Source: Pectobacterium actinidiae (GTDB lineage: Bacteria > Pseudomonadota > Gammaproteobacteria > Enterobacterales > Enterobacteriaceae). From it: a stretch of 64,000 nucleotides of DNA. The DNA lies in NCBI RefSeq assembly GCF_000803315.1, contig NZ_JRMH01000001.1, positions 2,666,001 to 2,730,000 on the forward strand, given 5' to 3'. The stretch's first letter is position 1. Each line of letters starts with the position of its first letter. The notes under the pieces were generated by a model. It worked only from the letters and a program-made list of their open reading frames with translations. It was not told where the DNA came from and made no database searches. The position numbers and the translations under genes are program-made. Of the stretch, positions 20,945 to 31,494 are shown one piece after another.

Positions 20945-20958
20945 TTGACAATTGTCAT
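20945..20958. promoter_or_regulatory. FNR-type palindrome downstream of the Crp-family gene
   Basis: TTGACAATTGTCAT contains the perfect 12-bp palindrome TGACAATTGTCA. It matches the FNR-family architecture (TTGAT-N4-ATCAA) at most positions. It lies about 100 bp upstream of a small ORF, so it may be a target of the adjacent regulator or of FNR. Predicted from motif only. Confidence 0.35.
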
Positions 20959-20999
20959 TCCCTCGTCATCGGATTATCAACTACGCTTAGCTGACATTG

Positions 21000-21016
21000 A
21001 TGAGAATAGCTCTCAT
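21000..21016. promoter_or_regulatory. Fur-like palindrome before a small ORF
   Basis: ATGAGA (21000-21005) and TCTCAT (21011-21016) form an inverted repeat around ATAGC. The flanked sequence resembles Fur sites of the GAGAAT/TCTCAT type, 42 bp upstream of the small ORF. The match to the full 7-1-7 consensus is moderate (10 of 14). Confidence 0.35.
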
Positions 21017-21057
21017 TAACACTTTTGTCTTTCATAAGACATCGTGAGGGTAACGCT

Positions 21058-21273
21058 ATGCTGGGCTTTTTCCGACGAACCTTATCATTTCATGGAGCAC
21101 GGCCACCGCATCCGCAGGCCGACTCGCCGACAGAAACCGTTTCGCATACGCGCTGTAGCGAGAGTGAATATTGTTTCTTTAACCATACCGCCATGTTGCC
21201 ATTCGATCAGCTTGACGAATGTTGCAGCAGCAACGATCGGCAAGAGAAAACGTCATCCTCACACGATTCATGA
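21058..21273 (+). CDS. Small Cys/His-containing protein of unknown function (71 aa)
   Basis: I do not recognise this family. A strong SD (GAGGG, 7 bp spacing) precedes the ATG. The 71-aa product begins MLGFFRRTLSFHG, has no membrane helix and contains Cys33, Cys39, Cys55 and Cys56 plus several His, suggesting possible metal binding. Its stop codon lies inside the downstream arm of a strong intrinsic terminator, and a Fur-like palindrome lies upstream, so the transcript looks like a self-contained unit. It could instead be a small RNA whose ORF is incidental. An in-frame upstream ATG at 21025 exists but has a poorer SD. Confidence 0.5.
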   Translation: MLGFFRRTLSFHGARPPHPQADSPTETVSHTRCSESEYCFFNHTAMLPFDQLDECCSSNDRQEKTSSSHDS

Positions 21274-21280
21274 CGTTTTC
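21246..21280 (+). terminator. Strong terminator of the small-ORF transcript
   Basis: GAAAACGTCAT (21246-21256) pairs perfectly with ATGACGTTTTC (21270-21280) around a 13-nt loop, followed by GCTTCTTTTT. It also lies just beyond the end of the leftward cobB gene. Confidence 0.8.
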
Positions 21281-21298
21281 GCTTCTTTTTGATGGCGT

Positions 21299-22129
21299 TT
21301 AAAACTTGATGCTTTGACCGCGCGTTAGCCAGGCAGCGACGAACTCGGGTACGACAGTGCTGGCGGGGCCGTAAATTTTTTCATCAAACTGGCTTTCTAC
21401 CTGGCTCGGCTCCAGATTCAGTTCCAGCGTGTAGGCGCCGTGCGAATGGGCTTCATGGACAAAACCTGCGGCGGGATAGACATGCCCCGACGTGCCAATC
21501 GCAATAAAGTAGTCCGCCTGCGACAGCGCATGATAAATCTTGTCCATGTGCAGTGGCATTTCACCAAACCACACCACATGCGGGCGTAAGGGCGCGGGAA
21601 ATTGGCAGCAGTGGCAACGTTCACCGACGGCAAGGTCGTCCGTCCACTCAAAAACCTGCCCACTTTGGCTACAGCGAATTTTCAGTAGCTCACCGTGCAT
21701 ATGAATCACGCGCTTGCTGCCAGCACGTTCATGCAGGTTATCGATATTTTGTGTAATCAGTTGGAAATTGTCTTCCAACATCGCTTCCAGATTCGCCAAC
21801 GCCAGATGTGCGGCATTAGGCACAATTTCCGGCTGCTGTAACTGACGACGACGGGCGTTATAAAATGCCTGCACCAGCTCGGGATTACGCTGAAAGCCTT
21901 CGGGCGTCGCGACATCCTCAACACGGTGTTCTTCCCACAGCCCATCGGCCGCGCGAAAGGTACGAATGCCCGATTCCGCAGAAATACCGGCGCCCGTCAG
22001 TACCACCACACGCGGTTTTTTCACTTCGCTTGCTGCCAGATAATCACGATGGAAAATACGCGCACGAAGACGCTGTTGCCGCAGTCGCTTTCCCTTATGA
22101 AACCGCCCTAATCGTTGACGCGTATACAT
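21299..22129 (-). CDS. cobB: NAD-dependent protein deacylase (sirtuin) CobB
   Basis: 276-aa class III deacylase that removes acetyl and succinyl groups from lysines using NAD+. Motifs: [14 protein letters not shown] (NAD pocket), [21 protein letters not shown] with the catalytic His, and a zinc module with Cys in RCSQSG and RCHCC. The basic N-terminal extension ([18 protein letters not shown]) resembles the long CobB isoform of Salmonella/E. coli. It lies directly downstream of nagK on the same strand, as in E. coli. Confidence 0.95.
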   Translation of the reverse strand: MYTRQRLGRFHKGKRLRQQRLRARIFHRDYLAASEVKKPRVVVLTGAGISAESGIRTFRAADGLWEEHRVEDVATPEGFQRNPELVQAFYNARRRQLQQPEIVPNAAHLALANLEAMLEDNFQLITQNIDNLHERAGSKRVIHMHGELLKIRCSQSGQVFEWTDDLAVGERCHCCQFPAPLRPHVVWFGEMPLHMDKIYHALSQADYFIAIGTSGHVYPAAGFVHEAHSHGAYTLELNLEPSQVESQFDEKIYGPASTVVPEFVAAWLTRGQSIKF

Positions 22130-22140
22130 ACCTTCTCCAG

Positions 22141-23055
22141 CTAGTTATCCATTAAGTGTAGCAACGCAGCACCACGTACGCCGCCCGCATCGCCATGACG
22201 CGCTTTCTCTATACGCGGCAGTTTCGCAATCGGTAAAAGTCGTGAAGGAAGGCGCGTCGGCAGAATTTGATAAATTTCATCAAAATTCGACAGGCCGCCG
22301 CCCAATACCAGCAGGTGTGGATCGAACAGCGTCAGTAAATTACCCAGACAGGCCGCCAGCAAATCCATAAAGCGATCGACAAATTCCAGCGCTTTTTCTT
22401 CTCCACCACGATAGTGCCGGATAATCGTCACAGCAGGCAGCGCTTCACCATACCGATGCTCGTACAGCCATTCAAAACCGCGGCCGGAAATATAATTCTC
22501 GATACAGCCAGATTGGCCGCAGCCGCACTTTACGCGGGGAATATCCACGCCAATGATATCCAGCGCGTCGGACGGCAGGCGGAGATGGCCAAACTCTCCC
22601 GCGATACCGTTGCGCCCGTCGACCGGACGCCCGTTAATCACCAGACCACCGCCCAGCCCCGTACCTAAAATCATGCCCAGCACGACAGGATAGGAACGAA
22701 ATTCCGCATCCCAGGCTTCCGACAGCACAAAGCAGTTAGCGTCGTTACTGATGCGAATATCACGCTGCAAACGCTGCGACAAATCCGTACGCAGCGGTTT
22801 TCCCATCGTCGCAGGCAGATTAGCGGTGAATAGCGCACCATCGCTACCCGTTTCCATACCCGGTACGCCGAGACCAACCTTCCCCTGTACGCCAACCTGT
22901 GCATCGGCTTCATGCACCAGATCGACCAGTGTCGTGAGTAAGCCATCATAATTACTGCGCGGCGTCGGCACCCGCTTTTGCCACACCTTGTTCAACTCCG
23001 CGTCGAACACGCCCAGCTCAATTTTCGTGCCGCCCATGTCAAAACCGTAGTACAT
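22141..23055 (-). CDS. nagK: N-acetyl-D-glucosamine kinase (ROK family)
   Basis: 304-aa sugar kinase that phosphorylates GlcNAc released during peptidoglycan recycling; NagZ, also in this window, supplies upstream amino-sugar. Phosphate loop [14 protein letters not shown] at the N-terminus, catalytic Asp in [19 protein letters not shown], and the ROK zinc site [17 protein letters not shown]. Order lolE-nagK-cobB matches E. coli. Confidence 0.95.
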   Translation of the reverse strand: MYYGFDMGGTKIELGVFDAELNKVWQKRVPTPRSNYDGLLTTLVDLVHEADAQVGVQGKVGLGVPGMETGSDGALFTANLPATMGKPLRTDLSQRLQRDIRISNDANCFVLSEAWDAEFRSYPVVLGMILGTGLGGGLVINGRPVDGRNGIAGEFGHLRLPSDALDIIGVDIPRVKCGCGQSGCIENYISGRGFEWLYEHRYGEALPAVTIIRHYRGGEEKALEFVDRFMDLLAACLGNLLTLFDPHLLVLGGGLSNFDEIYQILPTRLPSRLLPIAKLPRIEKARHGDAGGVRGAALLHLMDN

Positions 23056-23139
23056 GACTGCTCCTTAGGGTGTGATCGCTTTCCCACACGATAGGGATTA
23101 TCCCCGTCATCTCTCAAGCCGCATGTGCGTTGGCTTGGC

Positions 23140-24387
23140 TTACTGTCCGCTCAACACGCGGGCTGGGTCAATCCGGCTGGCGCGCCGCGCCGGATACCAG
23201 CTGGCAATCAAACTCAGCACCAACGACGTGCCTAATACGATGACAACGTCCATCAGATGCAATTCCGACGGCAGAAAATCGATAAAATAGATGTCGCCAG
23301 ACAACAGTTTATGGCCGATAAGTGCCTCGATACCACGAATAATCGGCGTCAGTTGCAAGGTCACGATCACGCCGACTACTGCACCTATCACGCTGCCTAG
23401 CAGCCCGGCCAATAGCCCGTACCAGACAAAGATAGCGCGAATCAGCCCGTCTGACGCGCCCAGCGTACGCAACACCGCGATATCGCTGCTTTTGTCTTTC
23501 ACCGCCATCACCAGCGTTGAAACAATATTAAAGCAGGCCACGCCAATCACCAGAATCATCGCCAGATACATGATGGTTCTCACCATCTGGATGTCTCGGT
23601 ACATATAACCATAGGTGCCAATCCAACTGCTAATAGTGACATAAGCCTTCGTGGCCATACCCGCATCACGCACCAGTTTATTGGCGGAGAACACATCTTT
23701 AGCCTTGATGGCGATCCCCGTTACGCTCTGTCCCATATCCAGATACTGCTGGGCATCGGCAAGCGGAATCAGCGCCAGACCGTGATCGAGTTGGCCGCTC
23801 AGTTGTAAAATGCCACTGACGTGCAGCCGGATGCGTTTAGGCTGCATCAGCTTCATTTCAGGGTCGCTGTTCGGGATCATCACCGTAACCCAATCCCCTT
23901 CAGCCACATTCAACGCCTTCGCGACGCCCTGCCCGATAATGACCTGCTGTTCGCCCGCGCGAAACCGCTGCCAGGCATTATTGATCACATAGTTGGGCAG
24001 TGCGCTAAGACGTGTTTCCTGCTGCGGATCGACGCCTTTTACTTGAATCGCCTGAAGCTTGGCACCGTTTTCCAACAGCCCAGTGAAATTGATATAAGGC
24101 GCGGCGGCGGCAACGCCAGGAACCTGTTCGATTTTAGGTAGGATGTCCTGCCAGCCGTCAAAAGGCTGATTAACTGGTGCGATCTCGCCGTGCGGCACCA
24201 CGGCCAGAATGCGGTTATTCAGTTCACGTTCAAAGCCATTCATCGCACTCAGGCCAAGAATCAACACCGCAACACCGAGAGCGATCCCCAACGTTGAAAT
24301 GACGGAGATCAGCGAAACCATGCCGCCACGCCGACGGCCACGGCTAAAGCGCAGACCAATCAGCAACGAGAGCGGAGGAAAGGTCAT
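23140..24387 (-). CDS. lolE: Lipoprotein-releasing ABC transporter, permease LolE
   Basis: 415-aa inner-membrane protein of the LolCDE complex, which extracts outer-membrane lipoproteins and passes them to LolA. One N-terminal helix (about 25-45), a large periplasmic domain and three C-terminal helices form the MacB/FtsX-type topology. The opening ([32 protein letters not shown]) and the cytoplasmic coupling segment [16 protein letters not shown] are typical. It is the third gene of lolC-lolD-lolE and overlaps lolD by 4 bp. Confidence 0.95.
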   Translation of the reverse strand: MTFPPLSLLIGLRFSRGRRRGGMVSLISVISTLGIALGVAVLILGLSAMNGFERELNNRILAVVPHGEIAPVNQPFDGWQDILPKIEQVPGVAAAAPYINFTGLLENGAKLQAIQVKGVDPQQETRLSALPNYVINNAWQRFRAGEQQVIIGQGVAKALNVAEGDWVTVMIPNSDPEMKLMQPKRIRLHVSGILQLSGQLDHGLALIPLADAQQYLDMGQSVTGIAIKAKDVFSANKLVRDAGMATKAYVTISSWIGTYGYMYRDIQMVRTIMYLAMILVIGVACFNIVSTLVMAVKDKSSDIAVLRTLGASDGLIRAIFVWYGLLAGLLGSVIGAVVGVIVTLQLTPIIRGIEALIGHKLLSGDIYFIDFLPSELHLMDVVIVLGTSLVLSLIASWYPARRASRIDPARVLSGQ

Positions 24388-25091
24388 TGCCGCGCTCCCA
24401 TCAGGGTCAGTTCCTGCTGCAACTGACCGTCGCGCATTTCCAGTTGACGATTTAGTCTGCTAGCCAACTGCAAGTCATGCGTCACCACCAGGAAAGCCGT
24501 ACCCTGCCGGACGTTCAGTTCGCCTAACAGCTCGAAAATGGTATCCGCCGTACGCTGATCGAGGTTACCGGTCGGTTCATCCGCCAGCACCAGCGAGGGG
24601 CTGTTGACCAGTGCTCTGGCAATCGCGACACGCTGCCGCTCGCCGCCGGACAACTCCGACGAACGGTGGTGGCTACGCGATTCCAATCCAACAGCCGCCA
24701 GCATTTCGCGTGCTTTATCCTGTGCCTGTGACGTCGGCACTTTGCCAATCAGCAACGGCATGGCAACGTTTTCCAGCGCAGTGAAATCCGGCAGCAGATG
24801 GTGAAATTGATAAATAAAACCCAGCTCGCGATTGCGTAAATCGGCTTTTGCCGCCGCCGAAAGCGAACTCAGCGGTTGGCCTTTAAAGATAACTTCGCCA
24901 GAGGTCGGCGTATCCAACCCGCCCAGCACATGCAGCAACGTACTTTTACCCGAACCGGAACTCCCGACGATCGCCATCATTTCCCCGCAGCTCATCTCAA
25001 AAGAGACATCGCGTAACACGTCGGTAGACAGCTTGCCGTCCTGATAGCGCTTAGACAGGTTAGTACACTGCAATAACGGTAAATCACTCAT
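24384..25091 (-). CDS. lolD: Lipoprotein-releasing ABC transporter, ATPase LolD
   Basis: 235-aa ABC ATPase with Walker [14 protein letters not shown], the LolD-type [18 protein letters not shown], signature [15 protein letters not shown] and Walker [13 protein letters not shown]. It powers LolCE. The start at [16 protein letters not shown] matches family length; the in-frame extension to 25160 lies inside lolC and is unlikely to be translated. It overlaps lolC by 8 bp. Confidence 0.95.
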   Translation of the reverse strand: MSDLPLLQCTNLSKRYQDGKLSTDVLRDVSFEMSCGEMMAIVGSSGSGKSTLLHVLGGLDTPTSGEVIFKGQPLSSLSAAAKADLRNRELGFIYQFHHLLPDFTALENVAMPLLIGKVPTSQAQDKAREMLAAVGLESRSHHRSSELSGGERQRVAIARALVNSPSLVLADEPTGNLDQRTADTIFELLGELNVRQGTAFLVVTHDLQLASRLNRQLEMRDGQLQQELTLMGARQ

Positions 25092-26286
25092 AACGTAAAG
25101 CCTCAGCGGGTTGAACGGCGGCAGCGCGCCATGACGGGTAAAGTGTCGATAAGAGGGCAATCACCATCGCGGAAATCGCGATCGTCACGACCTGCGCGGG
25201 GTCGATCGCCACTGGCAGCGCGGCACCATCCAGCAACACGCCCAATATTGGCATCAGCGTATTCAGTTGGCTGGCCAATAACGTCCCCAGCAATGCCCCT
25301 AACAACGCGCCAATCACGCCAGCGCTGCCCCCCTGCACGATAAACACCGCCATAATCTGACGTTGAGTCAGCCCCTGCGTTTGCAGAATGGCGACTTCTC
25401 CCTGTTTTTCCATCACCAGTAAACCCAGCGAGGTAATAATATTGAACGCGGCCACGGCGACGATCAGGCTGAGCAGCAGCCCCATCATATTTTTCTCCAT
25501 GCTTACGGCCTGAAACAGCTCACCTTTACGTTCGCGCCAGTCTTTCCAGACGGTGCCTTCCGGCAGCGTTTGCGTGCTCAGCGTATCAACCAGCAGCGGC
25601 TTTTCCAGCCACAAACGCCAACCGGTAATGTGGTTCGTCGGATAGCGCATTAGCCGTGAGGCATCCTGCTGATTCACCAGCAGTTGGTAGCTATCCACTT
25701 CGCTGTTGGCGGCAAAGGTTCCGGCAACGGTAAAAATACGCTGGCTGGGGATACGCCCCATCGGCGTCAACTGACTGGCGCTCGTTACCATCATGCGAAT
25801 TTGATCGCCAGCTTTAACACCCAACTGTGCGGCCAGTTTCTCGCCCAAAATGGCCCGGTACTGACCAGATTGCAGTTGCTGCTGTTTGACGTTAACCAGA
25901 TAGCGTGACAGCGGATCCTGCTCGTCAGGATCAATGCCTAACATCACGCCCACGGCGACGCTGCGAGCACTTTGTAGCACCACATCGCCCGTCGTTAGCG
26001 GCGCAACGCGCGTTACACCTTCCAGCGAGTCTAAGGAGGAAGCAGGAATCAACGCCGGGTTCAGCGAACCCTGCGGCGTAGAAATAACCGCCTGAGGCAT
26101 CACGCCCAGAATATTGCCTTCCAGCTCGCGTTCGAAACCGTTCATTACAGAAAGCACGGTGACCAGCGCCATCACGCCCAGCGTGATGCCAATGGCGGAT
26201 AACCAGGAGACAAACCGGCCGAAGCGGTCTGATGCACGCCCGCGCATGTAGCGCAGGCCAATAAATAAAGCGACAGGTTGATACAT
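25084..26286 (-). CDS. lolC: Lipoprotein-releasing ABC transporter, permease LolC
   Basis: 400-aa paralogue of LolE with the same four-helix topology. It begins [25 protein letters not shown], which distinguishes it from LolE. LolC provides the periplasmic hook that recruits LolA. First gene of the lol operon, divergent from mfd across 145 bp. Confidence 0.95.
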   Translation of the reverse strand: MYQPVALFIGLRYMRGRASDRFGRFVSWLSAIGITLGVMALVTVLSVMNGFERELEGNILGVMPQAVISTPQGSLNPALIPASSLDSLEGVTRVAPLTTGDVVLQSARSVAVGVMLGIDPDEQDPLSRYLVNVKQQQLQSGQYRAILGEKLAAQLGVKAGDQIRMMVTSASQLTPMGRIPSQRIFTVAGTFAANSEVDSYQLLVNQQDASRLMRYPTNHITGWRLWLEKPLLVDTLSTQTLPEGTVWKDWRERKGELFQAVSMEKNMMGLLLSLIVAVAAFNIITSLGLLVMEKQGEVAILQTQGLTQRQIMAVFIVQGGSAGVIGALLGALLGTLLASQLNTLMPILGVLLDGAALPVAIDPAQVVTIAISAMVIALLSTLYPSWRAAAVQPAEALRYE

Positions 26287-26431
26287 GAAATCCGTCTGGA
26301 TAAGGTTGCCAAAGCAAAGTGATCAAGGATAATAAAGGGTAGTACTGCTTTATGGAACCCTAACACCCTCACTCTACGGCTTTTTCTTATTCCTGGCCGG
26401 ATGCAGGGAGGCGAGACCCGATAATCAGATG

Positions 26432-29400
26432 ATGCCTGAAAATTACCGTTATTCGCTGCCGCCCAAAGCGGGTGAGCAGCGCCTGCTGGGCCAGTTAACC
26501 GGCGCTGCCTGCGCCGTCGAATGTGCAGAAATCATTGAACGCCACGCCGGGCTGGTGGTGCTTATCGCGCCTGATATGCAAAACGCCCTGCGATTGCGTG
26601 ATGAAATTCAGCAATTTACCGACCAGCACGTTACCACGCTGCCTGACTGGGAAACGCTGCCCTACGATAGTTTTTCTCCGCATCAGGAAATTATTTCTAC
26701 CCGCCTTTCCACGCTCTATCAATTGCCTAACATGACGCGCGGCGTTCTGATTCTGCCAGTCAACACGCTGATGCAGCGCGTTTGTCCGCACAGTTTCCTG
26801 CACGGTCATGCACTGGTGTTGAAAAAAGGTCAGCGCCTCTCGCGTGACAAGTTGCGTTCGCAGTTGGAGCAGGCGGGCTACCGCAGCGTGGATCAGGTTA
26901 TGGAACACGGTGAGTATGCCACGCGTGGCGCTCTGCTGGATCTGTTCCCGATGGGGAGCGAAGAGCCTTATCGTATCGATTTCTTTGACGACGAGATCGA
27001 CAGCCTGCGTCTGTTCGATGTGGATACACAGCGAACCCTGAATGAAGTGCCGCACATTAATCTGTTGCCCGCCCATGAGTTCCCGACCGATAAAGCCGCC
27101 ATCGAACTTTTCCGCAGCCAGTGGCGCGAACAGTTCGAAGTACGGCGCGATGCCGAGCACATCTATCAGCAGGTTAGCAAAGGCGTCTGGCCCGCAGGGA
27201 TCGAATACTGGCAGCCGTTATTCTTCAGTGAACCGCTGCCGTCGCTGTTCAGCTACTTCCCGAACAACACGCTGATCGTTAACACTGGCAATCTCGAGCA
27301 GAGCGCCGAGCGTTTCTGGCAGGATATTCAGCAGCGTTTCGAAAGCCGTCGTGTCGACCCGATGCGACCACTGCTGCCATCAGATTCACTCTGGCTACGT
27401 GTTGACGGTCTGTTCACCGAGCTGAAAGCGTGGCCGCGCGTGCAGTTAAAAACCGATACGCTGCCGGAAAAAGCTGCCAACGTGAATCTGGCCTATCTGC
27501 CGCTGCCGGAGTTGGCGATTCAGCACCAGCAGAAATCCCCGTTGGATGCGCTGCGCCGTTTTATCGAACAGTTCGAAGGCCAAATCATTTTTTCCGTCGA
27601 GAGCGAAGGCCGACGTGAAACGCTGCAAGAGCTGCTGGCGCGCATCAAACTGAACCCGACGCTCATCAGCACGCTGGATCAGGCTCAAGGGCGTGGTACT
27701 TACCTCATCATCGGTGCCAGTGAGCACGGTTTTATCGACACGCTACGCCAGCGCGCGTTGATCTGCGAAAGCGATCTGCTGGGTGAACGCGTCAGTCGCC
27801 GCCGTCAGGATAGCCGCCGCACGATTAATACCGATACGCTGATCCGCAATCTGGCGGAACTGCGGCCGGGGCAGCCCGTCGTCCACCTCGAACACGGCGT
27901 TGGCCGCTATGCCGGACTGACTACGTTAGAAGCAGGCGGTATCAAAGCCGAATACCTGATTTTGACCTATGCAGGTGAAGACAAGCTGTACGTTCCGGTT
28001 TCCTCGCTGCATTTGATCAGCCGCTACGCGGGCGGTGCCGATGAGAATGCGCCGCTGCATAAACTGGGTGGCGATGCCTGGTCACGCGCACGTCAAAAGG
28101 CGGCGGAAAGGGTGCGCGATGTCGCCGCCGAGCTGCTGGATATTTATGCCCAGCGTGCGGCAAAGAGCGGCTTTGCGTTTAAGCACGACAAAACACAGTA
28201 CCAGCTTTTCTGCGAAAGTTTCCCCTTCGAGACCACGCCCGATCAGGCGCAGGCCATCAACGCCGTGCTGAGCGACATGTGCCAGCCGCTGGCGATGGAT
28301 CGTCTGGTGTGCGGCGATGTCGGCTTTGGGAAAACCGAAGTGGCGATGCGCGCCGCATTTTTAGCCGTTGAAAACCATAAGCAGGTTGCCGTTTTAGTGC
28401 CGACGACGCTGTTGGCGCAGCAGCATTTTGACAACTTCCGCGATCGCTTTGCCAATTGGCCGGTGAAGATTGAAATGATCTCTCGCTTCCGCAGCGCACG
28501 TGAACAAACTCAGGTGCTGGAGGAAACGCAGGAAGGTAAAGTCGATATTCTGATCGGCACCCATAAACTGTTACAGAGCGACGTGCGCTGGCGCGATTTA
28601 GGGCTGCTGATTGTGGATGAAGAGCACCGCTTCGGTGTACGTCATAAAGAACGTATCAAAGCGATGCGAGCGGATGTCGATATCTTGACGCTGACCGCCA
28701 CGCCGATTCCGCGGACGCTCAACATGGCCATGAGCGGGATGCGCGATCTGTCGATCATCGCTACGCCGCCAGCCCGCCGTTTGGCAGTGAAAACGTTCGT
28801 GCGCGAGTATGACAATCTGGTGGTGCGCGAAGCGATTCTGCGTGAGATTCTGCGCGGCGGACAGGTGTACTACCTCTATAACGACGTCGAAAATATCGAG
28901 AAAGCGACGCAGCGGCTGGCGGAACTGGTGCCAGAAGCGCGCATCGCAATCGGTCACGGTCAGATGCGTGAACGCGAGCTGGAACGGGTCATGAACGACT
29001 TCCACCACCAGCGTTTTAACGTGCTGGTGTGTACCACAATCATCGAAACGGGGATCGATATACCGAGTGCCAACACCATCATCATCGAGCGTGCCGATCA
29101 CTTCGGCTTGGCACAGTTGCATCAGTTGCGCGGTCGCGTCGGTCGCTCCCACCATCAGGCTTACGCCTACCTGCTGACGCCGAATCCTAAAGCGATGAGC
29201 ACCGATGCGCAGAAGCGTCTGGAAGCCATCGCCTCGTTGGAAGATCTCGGCGCCGGCTTTGCGTTGGCAACGCACGATCTGGAAATTCGTGGGGCAGGTG
29301 AACTGCTAGGAGACGATCAGAGCGGACAGATGACCAGTGTCGGTTTCTCACTGTATATGGAACTGCTGGAAAGTGCCGTCGATGCCTTAAAAGCGGGTCG

Positions 29401-29881
29401 GGAGCCGTCGTTGGAAGATCTGATTAACAGCCAGACCGACGTCGAACTGCGTTTGCCTGCCCTGCTGCCCGACGATTTCATTCCCGACGTCAATACGCGC
29501 CTGTCGTTATACAAACGTATTGCCAGTGCGAAAACCACTGCCGAGCTGGATGAGTTGAAGGTCGAACTGATCGATCGCTTCGGCCTCCTTCCCGATGCAA
29601 GCCGCTATTTGTTGCAGATTGCCGCCCTGCGTCAACAGGCACAGGCACTGGGGATTCGCCGTATTGAAGGGAATGAGAAAGGCGGTTTTATCGAATTCAG
29701 CGAACAAAACCGCGTCGATCCCTCCCACCTTATCGGCCTGTTACAGCGCGATCCGGGCACTTACCGTCTTGATGGCCCGACCCGCCTGAAATTCATGAAG
29801 GATTTGAGCGACCGCCCGCAGCGCATCGAGTTTATCGGCTCACTGCTGGGGAATATGGCGCAGCATACGCTGGCAGCGTAA
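26432..29881 (+). CDS. mfd: Transcription-repair coupling factor Mfd
   Basis: 1149-aa DNA translocase that displaces RNA polymerase stalled at lesions and recruits UvrA. Domains in order: UvrB-homology region (about 1-350), RNA-polymerase-interacting domain near GQPVVHLEHGVGRYAGL (about 480-550), RecG-like motor with Walker A CGDVGFGKTEVA, DEEH box (VDEEHRFG), TATPIPRTL and the TRG motif area, and a C-terminal UvrA-masking domain. Collinear with E. coli Mfd (1148 aa). The first two codons are both Met; either could start. A hairpin follows. Confidence 0.97.
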   Translation: MPENYRYSLPPKAGEQRLLGQLTGAACAVECAEIIERHAGLVVLIAPDMQNALRLRDEIQQFTDQHVTTLPDWETLPYDSFSPHQEIISTRLSTLYQLPNMTRGVLILPVNTLMQRVCPHSFLHGHALVLKKGQRLSRDKLRSQLEQAGYRSVDQVMEHGEYATRGALLDLFPMGSEEPYRIDFFDDEIDSLRLFDVDTQRTLNEVPHINLLPAHEFPTDKAAIELFRSQWREQFEVRRDAEHIYQQVSKGVWPAGIEYWQPLFFSEPLPSLFSYFPNNTLIVNTGNLEQSAERFWQDIQQRFESRRVDPMRPLLPSDSLWLRVDGLFTELKAWPRVQLKTDTLPEKAANVNLAYLPLPELAIQHQQKSPLDALRRFIEQFEGQIIFSVESEGRRETLQELLARIKLNPTLISTLDQAQGRGTYLIIGASEHGFIDTLRQRALICESDLLGERVSRRRQDSRRTINTDTLIRNLAELRPGQPVVHLEHGVGRYAGLTTLEAGGIKAEYLILTYAGEDKLYVPVSSLHLISRYAGGADENAPLHKLGGDAWSRARQKAAERVRDVAAELLDIYAQRAAKSGFAFKHDKTQYQLFCESFPFETTPDQAQAINAVLSDMCQPLAMDRLVCGDVGFGKTEVAMRAAFLAVENHKQVAVLVPTTLLAQQHFDNFRDRFANWPVKIEMISRFRSAREQTQVLEETQEGKVDILIGTHKLLQSDVRWRDLGLLIVDEEHRFGVRHKERIKAMRADVDILTLTATPIPRTLNMAMSGMRDLSIIATPPARRLAVKTFVREYDNLVVREAILREILRGGQVYYLYNDVENIEKATQRLAELVPEARIAIGHGQMRERELERVMNDFHHQRFNVLVCTTIIETGIDIPSANTIIIERADHFGLAQLHQLRGRVGRSHHQAYAYLLTPNPKAMSTDAQKRLEAIASLEDLGAGFALATHDLEIRGAGELLGDDQSGQMTSVGFSLYMELLESAVDALKAGREPSLEDLINSQTDVELRLPALLPDDFIPDVNTRLSLYKRIASAKTTAELDELKVELIDRFGLLPDASRYLLQIAALRQQAQALGIRRIEGNEKGGFIEFSEQNRVDPSHLIGLLQRDPGTYRLDGPTRLKFMKDLSDRPQRIEFIGSLLGNMAQHTLAA

Positions 29882-29900
29882 GGTGTTTTCAGCATACTCA

Positions 29901-29922
29901 ACGGGAACCTGCGGGTTCCCGT
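29901..29922 (+). terminator. Terminator after mfd
   Basis: ACGGGAACC (29901-29909) pairs with GGTTCCCGT (29914-29922) across a 4-nt loop, 20 bp after the mfd stop. The tail (CAAACATCTTTCCC) is only partly T-rich. Confidence 0.65.
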
Positions 29923-30090
29923 CAAACATCTTTCCCTACTCCGTTGCATCCGCCTTTACAAGCCCTACCGTAACGCAGTAAAGTCGCCCCCCCTTTTTAT
30001 CGCCCACCACTTCTGCCTGCTCATTCTGGCCATTGTTGGTACGACGTTAAAAATCTCTCCCGAAAATTTCTCATGGCATGGGGTCTCACT

Positions 30091-31443
30091 ATGTTTATCG
30101 GTTTTGACTACGGTACAGCCAACTGTTCAGTGGCGGTTATGGAGGCGGGTACGCCACGGCTCCTGTCGCTGGAAAATGGCTCGCCTTATCTTTCTTCTCT
30201 GCTGTGCGCACCCGTGCGTGAAGCGGTTAGCGAGTGGTTATGGCGACACCATCAGGTCAATGCTGAGGGTGAGAACGCGCTGCTGCTGAAGCGTGCCATC
30301 AGCTACAACCGCGAGGAAGATATCCGCGTACAGCCTGATAGCGTGAAATTTGGGCGCGATGCATTACGCCATTATATGGATGATCCAGAAGAGACGTGGT
30401 TCGTTAAATCGCCGAAGTCCTTCCTTGGTGCCGTCGGGCTGAAAGCCCAGCAGATTGCGCTGTTTGAAGATTTGGTCTGCTCCATGATGCTGCATATCCG
30501 CACGCAGGCAGAAAGCCAGCTCGACCAGCCTATTCGTCAGGCCGTCATCGGTCGTCCGATTAACTTTCAGAGTATCGGCGGCGAAGAAGCCAACCAACAG
30601 GCGCAAGGAATCTTAGATCGTGCAGCCCACCGTGCCGGATTTGAAGACGTCGTCTTCCAGTTTGAACCCGTGGCCGCCGGGCTGGATTTCGAATCTACGC
30701 TGATGAAAGAAACGCGTGTGCTGGTTGTGGATATCGGCGGCGGAACCACCGACTGCTCCATGCTGCTTATGGGCCCAGAATGGCACAAGCAACACGAACG
30801 TTCGCAAAGTCTGTTAGGACACAGCGGTTGCCGCGTTGGCGGTAACGATCTGGACATCATGCTTGCGTTCAAACAGTTGATGCCACTGCTTGGCATGAAT
30901 AGCGAGACGGAAAAAGGCATCGCTCTGCCGATCATGACCTGGTGGAATGCGGTCGCAATTAACGATATTCCGGCACAAAAAGAGTTTCATAGCACCGCCA
31001 GCCGCGCGTTAATCAACGAAATGATCCGTGATGCCCGCCAGCCCGAGCTGGTGAAAAGACTGCTGACCGTCTGGCAACAGCGCCTGAGCTACCGTCTGAT
31101 TCAACTGGCGGAAGAGAGTAAGATTGCGCTTTCCAACCAGTCGGAAACGGCAGCCGATTTACACTTTATCGAATCGGGTCTGGCAACGTGTATTCATGCT
31201 GATGAACTCAACGCTGCCATCGATAATCCGCTCATGCGTATTCAGCAACAGGTGACGCTGGCGCTAGAAACCAGCCAGACCCGACCGGAAGTGATCTACC
31301 TGACTGGCGGTAGCGCACGTTCTCCCCTCCTTCGTCAGGCCATTCAGCAATTGCTTCCTGATATTCCTATCGCCAGCGGCAACGACTTTGGTTCCGTTAC
31401 CGCCGGATTGGCGCGCTGGGCGGAGATTATCTTTCGCCGTTAA
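30091..31443 (+). CDS. yegD: Hsp70-family protein YegD
   Basis: 450-aa Hsp70-like protein with an actin-fold ATPase: phosphate 1 motif MFIGFDYGTANCSVAVME, connect region and phosphate 2 VLVVDIGGGTTDCSMLL, adenosine motif IYLTGGSARSPLLRQ. It lacks the C-terminal substrate-binding and lid domains of DnaK, as E. coli YegD does (also 450 aa). Its clients are not known. The ATG at 30091 was chosen by homology; in-frame codons upstream to 30073 are not conserved. In E. coli yegD is not next to mfd, so this placement differs. Confidence 0.92.
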   Translation: MFIGFDYGTANCSVAVMEAGTPRLLSLENGSPYLSSLLCAPVREAVSEWLWRHHQVNAEGENALLLKRAISYNREEDIRVQPDSVKFGRDALRHYMDDPEETWFVKSPKSFLGAVGLKAQQIALFEDLVCSMMLHIRTQAESQLDQPIRQAVIGRPINFQSIGGEEANQQAQGILDRAAHRAGFEDVVFQFEPVAAGLDFESTLMKETRVLVVDIGGGTTDCSMLLMGPEWHKQHERSQSLLGHSGCRVGGNDLDIMLAFKQLMPLLGMNSETEKGIALPIMTWWNAVAINDIPAQKEFHSTASRALINEMIRDARQPELVKRLLTVWQQRLSYRLIQLAEESKIALSNQSETAADLHFIESGLATCIHADELNAAIDNPLMRIQQQVTLALETSQTRPEVIYLTGGSARSPLLRQAIQQLLPDIPIASGNDFGSVTAGLARWAEIIFRR

Positions 31444-31450
31444 TCCAAAA

Positions 31451-31475
31451 ACGAGACGCCAACCACGCGTCTCGT
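31451..31475. terminator. Bidirectional terminator between yegD and the tetR-type gene
   Basis: ACGAGACGC (31451-31459) pairs perfectly with GCGTCTCGT (31467-31475), loop 7 nt, preceded by AAAA and lying between two converging genes. Confidence 0.7.
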
Positions 31476-31494
31476 CATGCTATTCTTTCGATCG

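Noticed and set aside
26495..27160. Long antisense ORFs inside mfd, and similar ones across the window (e.g. 28598-29275, 3794-4309)
   Set aside because: They mirror the codon pattern of the real gene on the other strand, lack SD sites and have low-complexity translations.
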